A stretch of DNA of 40,698 nt, taken from NCBI GenBank assembly GCA_022340745.1, contig JAJDNL010000265.1:1-40698 (forward strand), read 5' to 3'. The notes below the pieces were generated by a model. The model did not search any database and was not told where the DNA came from. It saw nothing but the letters and a program-made list of their open reading frames with translations. The position numbers and the translations under genes were made by a program. Shown one piece after another: positions 22,994 through 30,549 of the stretch. Each line of letters begins with the position of its first letter. Position 1 is the stretch's first letter. The stretch is from Deltaproteobacteria bacterium (GTDB lineage Bacteria > Desulfobacterota > Syntrophobacteria > BM002).

Positions 22994-23358
22994 TATCTCT
23001 CCTGCCCAGTTTCGATCTCGCTTAGTCTCTGCTCGATAGCGTTTAGCTCTTCCTGCAACCAGGCGGCCTCTTCCCGGAGGATAGCCAGTTCGTCTTCTTG
23101 GGAATGAGACGGGCCGTAGTCTGGTTCCCACGGTCCGTGATAACCTCCCCGCGGAGGAGGGTACATCCCCCCCCACCGAGGCATGCCGGTTGCCCAGTAT
23201 CGGTGCCGCCAGCCTCTGCCCCAGCCTCGGCCATACCCTCGGCCGTAGCCCCAGAACCGCTCGCCGCCGCCATAATAACCACGCGAGCCACACAACCCAC
23301 GTCCCCATCCTGTCATAGGACCCATCCCTGCAGGTCCTGTTCGATCAAATCCTGGCAT
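22993..23358 (-). CDS. DUF5320 protein with C-terminal coiled coil
   Basis: A 121-residue protein with AGGAGG upstream of ATG 23358. The N-terminal signature is MPGFDRTGPAGMGPMTGWGR followed by GLCG; the middle is Gly/Tyr/Trp/Arg-rich (GYGRGYGRGWGRGW); the last 35 residues form a coiled coil (LREEAAWLQEELNAIEQRL). The gene is translationally coupled to mrp. The arrangement is standard for the family; function unknown. Confidence 0.87.
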   Translation of the reverse strand: MPGFDRTGPAGMGPMTGWGRGLCGSRGYYGGGERFWGYGRGYGRGWGRGWRHRYWATGMPRWGGMYPPPRGGYHGPWEPDYGPSHSQEDELAILREEAAWLQEELNAIEQRLSEIETGQER

Positions 23359-23375
23359 GATTCATACCTCCTGGT

Positions 23376-23759
23376 TTAAGGCAGGTACCTCCCGCCCCGA
23401 AAACGTCCTTGCCTTTGTCTTGGTCTGCGTCCCTCTGGACAGCACCCCATTCCCGGGGTTAGCTGCCCATCCTTAAAAGCAGCCAGGGCATCATTTGCCT
23501 CACCTATTATGCCCCATATCACTTGGATACCCTGCGAGCGGAAAAGATCTTGAAAATGCCTGTTCATCCCGCCAGCAATCACTACCTCAACCCCCTCCTT
23601 GCCGAGAACGACGGGGATCTGTTCAGGGTAGTAATCCTCAGTCTCCAGCGTCTTTTTATGGATTTCCTGGTGGTCACCGACCTCTACGATCATGACCCCC
23701 TGACTGTACCCGAATCGTGGGGAAACCCTTGTGCCGTAAAGCATAATGGCCAGTTTCAT
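23376..23759 (-). CDS. NifX/ORP-like protein, first gene of the cluster
   Basis: A 127-residue protein from ATG 23759 with CGGAG before it; upstream in-frame starts lie within the sigma54 promoter and are excluded. The fold is MKLAIMLYGTRVSPRFGYSQ, VEVVIAGGMNRHFQDLF and GIQVIWGIIGEANDALAAF. The C-terminus has GMGCCPEGRRPRQRQGRFRG, a Cys pair in a basic Gly-rich tail. As the leading gene under sigma54 control, it is probably a core component. Confidence 0.85.
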   Translation of the reverse strand: MKLAIMLYGTRVSPRFGYSQGVMIVEVGDHQEIHKKTLETEDYYPEQIPVVLGKEGVEVVIAGGMNRHFQDLFRSQGIQVIWGIIGEANDALAAFKDGQLTPGMGCCPEGRRPRQRQGRFRGGRYLP

Positions 23760-23817
23760 GATCAACTCCGAAAAATAAACTCCCATTGTAAAAACCCACC
23801 GTCCACTATTTCTGAAG

Positions 23818-23833
23818 GGCAATACCTGTGCCA
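23818..23833 (-). promoter_or_regulatory. Sigma54 promoter of the ORP cluster
   Basis: On the minus strand the sequence reads TGGCACAGGTATTGCC, a full match to TGGCACR-N4-TTGC. Transcription should start near 23807, about 48 bp before ATG 23759. The 16-bp palindrome at 23921 lies about 90 bp upstream of -24, a normal activator distance. Confidence 0.9.
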
Positions 23834-23920
23834 TACGGGTGTTTCTTGATTAACTCATTGATATTCCAGAATAATCCAGCAATGATAGTAAATTGCCAGG
23901 TAGGGAAAAGAGGAAAAATG

Positions 23921-23936
23921 GTTGCAATGTTGCAAC
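23921..23936. promoter_or_regulatory. Palindromic upstream activator site I (GTTGCAATGTTGCAAC)
   Basis: GTTGCAA-TG-TTGCAAC is a perfect 7-bp inverted repeat. It lies between the divergent activator gene and the ORP cluster promoter. Related palindromes at 23979 and 25605 support a binding site of the activator encoded at 24202. Confidence 0.75.
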
Positions 23937-23978
23937 TACTCACATATAATTATCAATAATATTAAGTTTTTATATTTT

Positions 23979-23992
23979 TTGCATTTATGCAA
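23979..23992. promoter_or_regulatory. Palindromic upstream activator site II (TTGCATTTATGCAA)
   Basis: TTGCAT-TT-ATGCAA is a perfect 6-bp inverted repeat followed by C, about 58 bp from site I. Two sites in tandem are usual for enhancer-binding proteins. It may also mediate autoregulation of the divergent activator gene. Confidence 0.65.
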
Positions 23993-24014
23993 CTAGACTA
24001 TCGATATTGAAGCT

Positions 24015-24164
24015 CCCTGCAGCAAGACCTGTCGACGAGACTTGTCGACGACCTCAAGTCGAGTCGCTGCAGGGAATCTTCGACTGTAAGGAATGAGTCT
24101 ATTTTATAAAGTTCGCTCGCTAACCCCGCAGTCCGCCTTCGGCGGACGGGGAATGCGCTCGCTG
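24015..24164. repeat. Palindromic repeats upstream of the activator gene
   Basis: A hairpin with arms CCCTGCAGC and GCTGCAGGG (about 24017-24074) encloses GTCGACGAG/TTGTCGACGA repeats. It is followed at 24112-24164 by a REP-like element with core GTCCGCC-TTC-GGCGGAC flanked by TTCGCTCGCTA and ATGCGCTCGCT. The latter recurs at 28061-28112. No sigma54 promoter for the activator gene was found in this region. Confidence 0.6.
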
Positions 24165-24201
24165 GTTCAGTTCAACGTTTTTTAAACCGAAGGATGGAGC
24201 A

Positions 24202-25578
24202 ATGGCACATGACAATACGAATAATGGAGTAATACAGGACAGTCCTTCGTGGACCCAGCTCATATTAGATAGTATCGCAGACGGTGTTTTTACGGTTGAT
24301 CACGAGGGCCGGATTACCTCCTTCAACAAGGCCGCCGAGACAATCACCGGTTTCTCAAAAAAGGAAGCTGTCGGTCAATACTGCCATGAAATCTTCAGGT
24401 CCAATCTCTGCTTTGAAGCGTGCGCCTTAAAACACACCGCCGAAACCACTGAACCTATTGTCAATCTAGAAGTCAACGTCCTCAATCGAGACAATAGGGA
24501 GATCCCAATAAGTATCTCCACGGCGGTCGTCAGGGATGAAAAAGGCAAGGTGGTTGGAGCTGTGGAGACCTTTCGAGACCTCTCCCTGATCAAAGAGTTG
24601 CGCAAGGAAATCTCCAGCAGTTACTCATTCCATGACATTCTGGGACGCTCCAAGTCCATGTTAGACCTCTTCCACATACTGCCCGACATAGCTCAGAGTG
24701 ACGCCACTGTACTCATAGAGGGAGAGAGCGGCACCGGCAAAGAGCTTTTTGCCGCGGCGATCCATAACCTGAGCACCCGCAAAGATAGGCCACTAATAAA
24801 AGTGAACTGTGCCGCCCTCCCGGAAACTCTGTTGGAATCGGAGCTTTTCGGCTACAAGAAAGGGGCTTTCACGGATGCAAGAAGGGATAAGCCCGGACGC
24901 TTCCGTCAAGCCAACGGGGGCACAATGTTATTGGATGAGATAGGTGACATGAGCAAGGGAACCCAGGTGAAACTGCTTCGGGTTCTCGAGCAAAAAGAGT
25001 TCGAGCCCCTCGGCAGCACCATGACCGAGAAAGTTGACGTGCGTATCATCGCAGCCACCAACAGAGATCTGATGGAGATGATGCACCGCCGCGAATTTCG
25101 CGAGGATCTTTTCTTCCGGATCAATGTGATCCGGCTCAGTATCGCCCCATTGCGTGAACGGCGTGAAGACATCCCCTTGCTTATTGATCATTTCATGGAG
25201 CGCATTAATCTTAAGCAGTCCAAGCAGATAAAGAAGGTCTCGCCCTCAGCCCTGAGGCTCCTTTTGAATTACGACTTTCCGGGAAATGTTCGTGAGTTGG
25301 AGAACATCATCGAGCACGCAATTATCCTGACGAAAGGAATTGAGATTCAACCCCGCAACCTTCCTTCCTATTTAACGAACAAGCAAAGAGATCCTCTACC
25401 TCGTGCCGAGATCTCGGAAGAACAGGATCTCGCCGTTCTCGAAAAAATTGAGCGTGATCTCGTCGCTAGTGCTCTAGAACGAAACGGAGGCAACACCGGG
25501 GCGGCCGCGAAAGAACTGGGTATCCACCGGACTACCCTTTGGAGAAAGATGAAGCGCTACCACTTGCCCACCTCATAA
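24202..25578 (+). CDS. PAS-AAA-Fis sigma54 activator of the ORP cluster
   Basis: A 458-residue enhancer-binding protein. The PAS domain (about 15-125) has C61, C70 and C74 in the shared Cys pattern. The AAA domain has Walker A GESGTGKE (174-181), Walker [12 protein letters not shown], and the arginine-finger segment [10 protein letters not shown]. The sigma54 contact loop reads GAFTDA (221-226) instead of GAFTGA. A Fis-type helix-turn-helix ends the protein ([20 protein letters not shown]). It is divergent to the ORP cluster, as is the cognate activator of the Desulfovibrio ORP operons. It is the likely ligand of the TGCAAC palindromes. PAS probably senses a redox or metal signal. Confidence 0.9.
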   Translation: MAHDNTNNGVIQDSPSWTQLILDSIADGVFTVDHEGRITSFNKAAETITGFSKKEAVGQYCHEIFRSNLCFEACALKHTAETTEPIVNLEVNVLNRDNREIPISISTAVVRDEKGKVVGAVETFRDLSLIKELRKEISSSYSFHDILGRSKSMLDLFHILPDIAQSDATVLIEGESGTGKELFAAAIHNLSTRKDRPLIKVNCAALPETLLESELFGYKKGAFTDARRDKPGRFRQANGGTMLLDEIGDMSKGTQVKLLRVLEQKEFEPLGSTMTEKVDVRIIAATNRDLMEMMHRREFREDLFFRINVIRLSIAPLRERREDIPLLIDHFMERINLKQSKQIKKVSPSALRLLLNYDFPGNVRELENIIEHAIILTKGIEIQPRNLPSYLTNKQRDPLPRAEISEEQDLAVLEKIERDLVASALERNGGNTGAAAKELGIHRTTLWRKMKRYHLPTS

Positions 25579-25604
25579 CTGTTTGGTTGCCTGCCGCTGC
25601 AAAG

Positions 25605-25620
25605 GTTGCAAAAATGCAAC
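25605..25620. promoter_or_regulatory. Palindromic upstream activator site III (GTTGCAAAAATGCAAC)
   Basis: GTTGCA-AAAA-TGCAAC is a perfect 6-bp inverted repeat, 160 bp from the -24 element at 25765. It shares its half-site with sites I and II. It immediately follows the activator gene. Confidence 0.75.
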
Positions 25621-25764
25621 GTCTTTAGTTTGCTGATATTATTACCTAATATCACTCTTATCCCTATATCCCTTACCAATATCCCCCCCTCTTTCGAGCT
25701 GGCACATTTTCCAAATTTATAATTATTCTTGTTAAATCAATATGTTGCGATAAAAGAAGTCCAA

Positions 25765-25780
25765 TGGCACGATTGTTGCC
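25765..25780 (+). promoter_or_regulatory. Sigma54 promoter for the small Cys protein gene
   Basis: TGGCACGATTGTTGCC matches TGGCACG-N4-TTGC perfectly. The expected start is near 25792, and ATG 25845 follows an AGGAGG ribosome site. With site III it forms a complete sigma54-dependent control region, and may also drive the kinase gene at 26307. Confidence 0.9.
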
Positions 25781-25844
25781 TTTTTAAACATGCAATTGAA
25801 GCGCGGGGGCATGTATCGCCTGGAATTGAATACAGGAGGTGAAA

Positions 25845-26108
25845 ATGTTGAAAGCAAATTCGCCCCAACCACTTAACAGCGACGGCGGCAAAGCCATTGA
25901 CTGCCCTTTTTATAGTGATTGTCTGATGCAAGCTGCCAAGCACAATTGGCCTGTTTGGACCTGTGAGAAATGCCCAAACCTCAGATTAGACTTGGTCTGT
26001 AAGAAGTTCAAGTTCATCGCGCCATATTATGAGCTACTTTCAGAGATCTATCCAGAATTCAGAAGAAAGTTCGAACCAGCCATTAGTCTTTTTGATCTGG
26101 TACACTGA
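25845..26108 (+). CDS. Small Cys-rich conserved-looking protein
   Basis: An 87-residue soluble protein from ATG 25845 (AGGAGGTGAAA upstream; a GTG at 25839 overlaps the ribosome site). Cysteines occur as CPFYSDC, WTCEKCPN and VCKKF, spaced like a small metal site. No named family is recognised. Being the first gene behind a sigma54 promoter with the ORP-type palindrome, it is a likely target of the 24202 activator. Confidence 0.7.
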   Translation: MLKANSPQPLNSDGGKAIDCPFYSDCLMQAAKHNWPVWTCEKCPNLRLDLVCKKFKFIAPYYELLSEIYPEFRRKFEPAISLFDLVH

Positions 26109-26115
26109 ATGAAAG

Positions 26116-26293
26116 TGGTGGACGCCCAACCTGCGACAAAGGTCAGTCAGAATGATTCTGTCACTGCCATTCTTCGGATCTTTGAGCCCAGGTCGAGTCG
26201 CTACCGGGAATGCGCTCGCCCTGTTGAATTTCCCGCAAGGAACCCTATGCAACTGAGCGAGCTACAGCATTATCATAGAATATCCGGGCGAGG
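26116..26293. repeat. Degenerate palindromic repeat between genes
   Basis: The interval contains GAGTCGCTACCGGGAATGCG, a GCGCTCGCCCTGTTGAA segment and the right-end-like ATAGAATATCCGGGCG of the 6499-6816 element family. The frame of the downstream gene is open through it, but this is repeat sequence and not the coding start. Confidence 0.45.
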
Positions 26294-26306
26294 TGGAACA
26301 AAACGT

Positions 26307-27986
26307 ATGGCAAAGCGTCGGGTCTTAATCATCGACTCCCAAGAACAAGACGTCCGAAATTTGAAAGACATTCTGGAAGATGACGGCTACCAGGTAGCTG
26401 TGGCTTTCAACGGCCAAAATGGCCTAGAATTATCCCAAACCTTTTTCCCTGGATTAGTGCTCTTGGCGATTCAGAGCCAAGGTCTCAGAGGATTGAAGAT
26501 TCTCCAAAGTCTGAAAAAACGAATGATCACGAAAGATGTGCCGGTTCTTATCCTTCTCGAGAAATTTGATGAGGAGTATGCAGCCCAGGGGTTGCACATG
26601 GGAGCGGCAGACTATCTGCTGAAGACTGCCAGCAAGGACTTGTTGCTACGCAGGGTCGGCGTGTTAGCCCGAATTCGCCAGCTGGATCGACAGAGGCGGG
26701 AAATCATTTCCAGATATCGGGAATTTTTTGATGGTGAACAGTACGGTTTGTTTCTGTGCAGCCGAGAAGGGCGATTTCTGGATGCAAATCAGAATCTGGT
26801 CAGGATGCTGGGTTACGACAGTAGAGAGGAACTGCTTGACTCAGACATCACCAAAGGTCTCTACTGGGAACCGAAAGATCGTGAGCACCTTCAAAAGGTT
26901 ATCGAGACACAGGGCTCTATCAAGAACCATAAAGTGAACTTTAGACGCAAAGATGGCCAGAAGGTTACCATCTTGCTCAATGGCCAGGTTGTACGCGATC
27001 AAAGTGGCGCCATAATAGGCTATGAGGGCTACGACATAGATGTAACTGGGCAAACAAATGCTGCAGAACCTTCGGAGGACCATCCCGACGAACACCGATT
27101 CCTCGGCAGATTCCTAAAACAGTTAATTCCTAAGGTGCTACCTTTCAGCGGTGATTTTTTCTCCTTGATGAAGATGACTGAGTTGATCGCCGAACGTTAT
27201 GAAAAAATTGAGCGTCTTGGACGTGGTAGTTACGGTGAGGTCTGGAAGGTGCGAGATACAGAAAGGGAAGGGCGTGTTCTGTATTACGTGGCCAAGATCC
27301 CTAGGAATAAGAACTTCAATGATAAATTTCGCAAAGAGGCAGATATTTGCCAACAGTTGGAAGGCCACCCTAACGCCATCAAGATAGTCGATGTGGTGGA
27401 ACATCGTGGCCGGGTTGTATTAATCCAAGAATTTGTGGAAGGGCGCTCGCTGCTAGAACTAATGTTCGGGTCTATGGAGGAGTCGGAGAAAGAAAGAATA
27501 ATCCTTCAGTTGGTGGACGTTGTCGCCCACGCCCACAAGAACCGGATTGTACACAGGGATATCAAACCGGAAAATGTACTCATAGGCAGTGATGGACTTC
27601 TCAAACTCTTGGATTACGGCGTCGCCAAAGAATTGAAAGATAAAAAAAGTAGTAGCACCATGGTCGGGTCCAGGCCCTACATGGCTCCTGAGCAAATTAT
27701 GGGTCAGAGTCAGATCGCGAGTGATGTCTGGGCTCTTGGCGTCGTCATCTATATGTTTTATACTGGTTTGCTACCTTTTGTTGAAGCGAATCAAAAGGCC
27801 TTGATGGACCTTATTCTCACCCGGGAACCGGATCCTCCCAGACAGATCGAGCCTGATATCCCAGCGGAACTCGAGCAGATTATCCTGCAGTGCCTCAAAA
27901 AGGATCCGAAAGAACGGTTTGCTGATGCAGAGGTTCTTAAAAAAGCCATACTGGATACTTTTCCCCAGTTCGGCAGGAGTAGTTAA
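26307..27986 (+). CDS. Pseudo-receiver-PAS-Ser/Thr protein kinase
   Basis: A 559-residue protein from ATG 26307 (GAGGTGG upstream). Residues 4-120 resemble a response-regulator receiver, but the phospho-acceptor position is Ala54 (FPGLVLLAIQ) and the first acidic pair is reduced (LIIDSQEQD), so it should not take a phosphate. A PAS domain spans about 135-250. The Hanks-type kinase (about 297-555) is complete: GRGSYGEV, VAK (Lys330), HRDIKPEN (416-423), DYG (436-438) and APE. There is no membrane segment. It probably relays a signal sensed by PAS into Ser/Thr phosphorylation. It is downstream of the sigma54-driven small gene. Confidence 0.88.
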   Translation: MAKRRVLIIDSQEQDVRNLKDILEDDGYQVAVAFNGQNGLELSQTFFPGLVLLAIQSQGLRGLKILQSLKKRMITKDVPVLILLEKFDEEYAAQGLHMGAADYLLKTASKDLLLRRVGVLARIRQLDRQRREIISRYREFFDGEQYGLFLCSREGRFLDANQNLVRMLGYDSREELLDSDITKGLYWEPKDREHLQKVIETQGSIKNHKVNFRRKDGQKVTILLNGQVVRDQSGAIIGYEGYDIDVTGQTNAAEPSEDHPDEHRFLGRFLKQLIPKVLPFSGDFFSLMKMTELIAERYEKIERLGRGSYGEVWKVRDTEREGRVLYYVAKIPRNKNFNDKFRKEADICQQLEGHPNAIKIVDVVEHRGRVVLIQEFVEGRSLLELMFGSMEESEKERIILQLVDVVAHAHKNRIVHRDIKPENVLIGSDGLLKLLDYGVAKELKDKKSSSTMVGSRPYMAPEQIMGQSQIASDVWALGVVIYMFYTGLLPFVEANQKALMDLILTREPDPPRQIEPDIPAELEQIILQCLKKDPKERFADAEVLKKAILDTFPQFGRSS

Positions 27987-28004
27987 GCGGCATATTTTAT
28001 GAAT

Positions 28005-28145
28005 TCACGCCTTGGCGTGACTGCGACCACGGATAGTGCTGTTCTGCTCTTCTATTGTAGTTCGTTCGCTATCCCCGTCCGCCTCAGGCGGACTACGGGA
28101 AATGCGCTCGCTATAGCATTTTCAACAGGGCGAGCTCGAACATTT
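28005..28145. repeat. REP-like and MITE-end repeats upstream of the deacetylase gene
   Basis: GCATATTTTATGAATTCACG and GCGACCACGGATAG resemble the left end of the 6499 element. They are followed at 28061-28112 by the same GTCCGCC-TCA-GGCGGAC hairpin element, flanked by TTCGTTCGCTA and ATGCGCTCGCT, seen at 24112-24164. The left portion also has a small hairpin TCACGCC-TT-GGCGTGA. Confidence 0.55.
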
Positions 28146-28167
28146 TCTACCTACTAGGAAACCGCAC

Positions 28168-29121
28168 ATGCGCTTATCGGAAACAGGACTGGTCTATAGC
28201 GAGGTATATCTGAAGCACGAAACCGGCCGCCACCACCCCGAAAAGCCTCAAAGACTCACAGCTATCATTGAGACTCTTGAAGCCGTGGGGCTTCTGGATA
28301 AACTTCTCCGGATAGAGCCTGCGCCTGCGGAAAGAAACGTTCTCGAACTCTGCCACACCTCCAGGTACATAGATGAATTCAAGACTGCGGTGGAGCACTC
28401 CGATCCGTTTCTGAACACCCCAGAATGCATCTTGAGTCCTGCAACTTTTGAAGTTGCCCTTTGCGCTGTTGGGGGAGTGTTGAGAGGGATAGACAACGTG
28501 ATGGAAGGCACGGTGCGAAACTGTTTTTGTGCGGTACGGCCTCCTGGCCACCACGCAGAAAGCTATAAGGCCATGGGATTTTGTTTTTTTAACAATGTGG
28601 CCATCGCAGCACGATACCTTCAGCAACAATACGGTATAGAGAGAATTCTGATAATAGACTGGGATGTCCATCACGGCAACGGCACTCAATACATGTTTGA
28701 TAAGGATCCAAGCATATACTTCGCCAGCTTCCACCAAGACCCTTCCTCCTGTTACCCCGGCACGGGAAGGGGATCAGAAACGGGATATGGTCAAGGGAAA
28801 GGATTTACCCAAAACTTCCCCATGCCTGCGGGCGCAGGAGAAGAAGAATATCTAAGAGCACTGGGAAAGGTTGAGCAAAAGATGGAGAAGTTTAGGCCCC
28901 AGTTTGTCCTGATCTCTGCCGGCTTCGACGCCCACGAATCAGATCCTTTGGCGCATGTAAGCCTCACCACAAACGGGTATGAAGAGCTGACCCGAGGGAT
29001 TAAGCGCATCGCCGAGGATTACGCTCAGGGTAGGCTTGTCTCCGTGCTCGAGGGTGGCTACAACCTCGAGGCACTGGGAGAGTCAGTTGAGAAACATATA
29101 CGAGTCCTCATGGAAGAGTGA
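28168..29121 (+). CDS. Histone-deacetylase-family (AcuC-like) deacetylase
   Basis: A 317-residue zinc deacetylase. The active-site segments are VRPPGHHAE (His128-His129), IIDWDVHHGNGTQ (Asp166 and His168), and SAGFDAHESDPLA with the third metal Asp; the C-terminal EGGYNLEALGES is also present. Family members deacetylate lysines of acetylated enzymes or small amines; in bacteria AcuC acts on acetyl-CoA synthetase. No acetyl-CoA synthetase gene is present, so the target is unknown. The repeat region upstream probably holds the promoter. Confidence 0.9.
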   Translation: MRLSETGLVYSEVYLKHETGRHHPEKPQRLTAIIETLEAVGLLDKLLRIEPAPAERNVLELCHTSRYIDEFKTAVEHSDPFLNTPECILSPATFEVALCAVGGVLRGIDNVMEGTVRNCFCAVRPPGHHAESYKAMGFCFFNNVAIAARYLQQQYGIERILIIDWDVHHGNGTQYMFDKDPSIYFASFHQDPSSCYPGTGRGSETGYGQGKGFTQNFPMPAGAGEEEYLRALGKVEQKMEKFRPQFVLISAGFDAHESDPLAHVSLTTNGYEELTRGIKRIAEDYAQGRLVSVLEGGYNLEALGESVEKHIRVLMEE

Positions 29122-29189
29122 GACCAAAGAATCGGGGGAGCCGAAGCCGGCGTTGGTCTACTCATATTAATCAACGGCATTAGAATCAG

Positions 29190-29287
29190 CATAGAGCATG
29201 GGGCATGGAGCATGGAGAAATCAAAACCAACTAATGAGATTTAGATCTTTTTCCCTCTATGCTCCTCGCTCTATGCCCTATGCCAAT
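29190..29287. repeat. Imperfect hairpin of GCATAGAGC-type words
   Basis: AGCATAGAGCATGGGGCATG plus GAGCATGG faces CCTCTATGCTCCTCGCTCTA plus TGCCCTATGCC. The arms pair imperfectly around an AT-rich centre. It belongs to the same quasi-repeat class as those at 3746 and 38290. Confidence 0.6.
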
Positions 29288-29299
29288 TAGGAGCATTCT

Positions 29300-30193
29300 A
29301 TGGCCGAACACAAAACAAGAATATTATTGGCAGTGGATGGTTCGGATCAGGCTTTGGAGGCGGCGCATTATGTGAGCCAGTTGTTTGCACCAAACCGAAT
29401 CGACGTGATTCTTTTCCATGTGGCTACCAAGATTCCAGAAAGTTTCTGGGACGTCGAAGAAGACCCCAAATTGATGCTCAAGGAGGCCTCCCCACGTGCT
29501 TCGGAGCACCAGCAAGAGGAAAAGATTCAGGAACGAATGAAACGAGCGCGTCAGCTATTTCTGGACCGTGGCATGCCAGAGGACGCGGTAGAAGTCAAAA
29601 TTCAGGAACGGAAGGTGGGCATAGCAAGAGACATCTTTCATGAGTCACAACATGATTACCACGCAGTAGTTGTGGGACGCTGGGGAATGAGTTTGCTGAA
29701 AGATTTTTTGTGGGGAAGCATTGCCGATAAGCTTCTTGGACGTCTTACCCATGTTCCCCTCTGCGTGGTGGGTGGAACTCCTCAGGTTGGTAAAGTACTT
29801 GTGGGCTTAGATGCTTCCGAAGGAGCAATGAGAGCTGTAGATTACGTTGGCACCATGGTAAGCGCATATTTAAAGGTCACCCTCTATCACGCGGTCAGAG
29901 CACTTGATGAGGAGATCTTCCATAAAGCTGAAGAATCCATGAAGTCTGTTTTCGAGAAAGCCACCAATCGTCTGGAAACTGCTGGCTTTGGTCGCAACCA
30001 AATCACCACGAGGACAGCGACGGGAGTACTCAGTCGGGCTGGAGCTCTTATCCACTACGCTCTGAAGGGTGAATATGGGACCATTGTTGTGGGGCGAAGA
30101 GGTCTTTCCGAGGTGGAAGAGTTCCCTATGGGCCGGGTAAGCAACAAAGTCATTCATATGGCGAGGGAACTGGCGGTTTGGGTGGTGAGCTAA
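29300..30193 (+). CDS. Tandem UspA-domain universal stress protein
   Basis: A 297-residue protein of two Usp domains (about 4-155 and 158-297). The first begins TRILLAVDGSDQALEAAHYV and has GRWGMSLLKDFLWGSIADKL; the second begins GKVLVGLDASEGAMRAVDYV and ends with VGRRGLSEVEEFPMGRVSNK. Both nucleotide-binding loops are present. AGGAG precedes the start at 29300. Tandem Usp proteins act as cytoplasmic stress factors. The truncated Usp at 7196 resembles the first domain. Confidence 0.9.
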   Translation: MAEHKTRILLAVDGSDQALEAAHYVSQLFAPNRIDVILFHVATKIPESFWDVEEDPKLMLKEASPRASEHQQEEKIQERMKRARQLFLDRGMPEDAVEVKIQERKVGIARDIFHESQHDYHAVVVGRWGMSLLKDFLWGSIADKLLGRLTHVPLCVVGGTPQVGKVLVGLDASEGAMRAVDYVGTMVSAYLKVTLYHAVRALDEEIFHKAEESMKSVFEKATNRLETAGFGRNQITTRTATGVLSRAGALIHYALKGEYGTIVVGRRGLSEVEEFPMGRVSNKVIHMARELAVWVVS

Positions 30194-30549
30194 AAAACCG
30201 CAAAATCAAGCTGAATCACCCCAGGTCTGACCTCAATAACTGTTTTACTTACGACCCATTCCAACAATTCCCACCTCGTTCTCAGCCGCAAATTAGGCGT
30301 AAATTTTATTCTTGACAGATAATTAAGCATCGTGCCACTATGATTTAAATACGACCCTAAGATAGCACATAATTAATACACACCTCTATGAGAGTTTTAT
30401 TTTCCCTGGCTTCCTTCTCTAGCTGCACAGCGAATGTTCAGCTCAGTAGTTATTCAACTCCAGCGCTTTTTATTTCTAGTCCTCACTAACTCTCGAACGG
30501 TGTGGCGACGACTTGCCAGATTCAGAGTCCTTGGAAAAGGAAGGCAGAG
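30194..30549. other. Intergenic region without gene
   Basis: AT-rich and not coding. It holds GTAAATTTTATTCTTGACAG at about 30298-30317, loosely like the elements at 846 and 3968. No convincing sigma54 or sigma70 promoter is seen; a TGGCACG on the minus strand near 30335 lacks the -12 GC. Confidence 0.4.

Noticed and set aside
30320-30336. TGGCACG on the minus strand as a sigma54 promoter
   Set aside because: The -12 part reads TTAA instead of TTGC and the transcript would run into the end of the tandem Usp gene.
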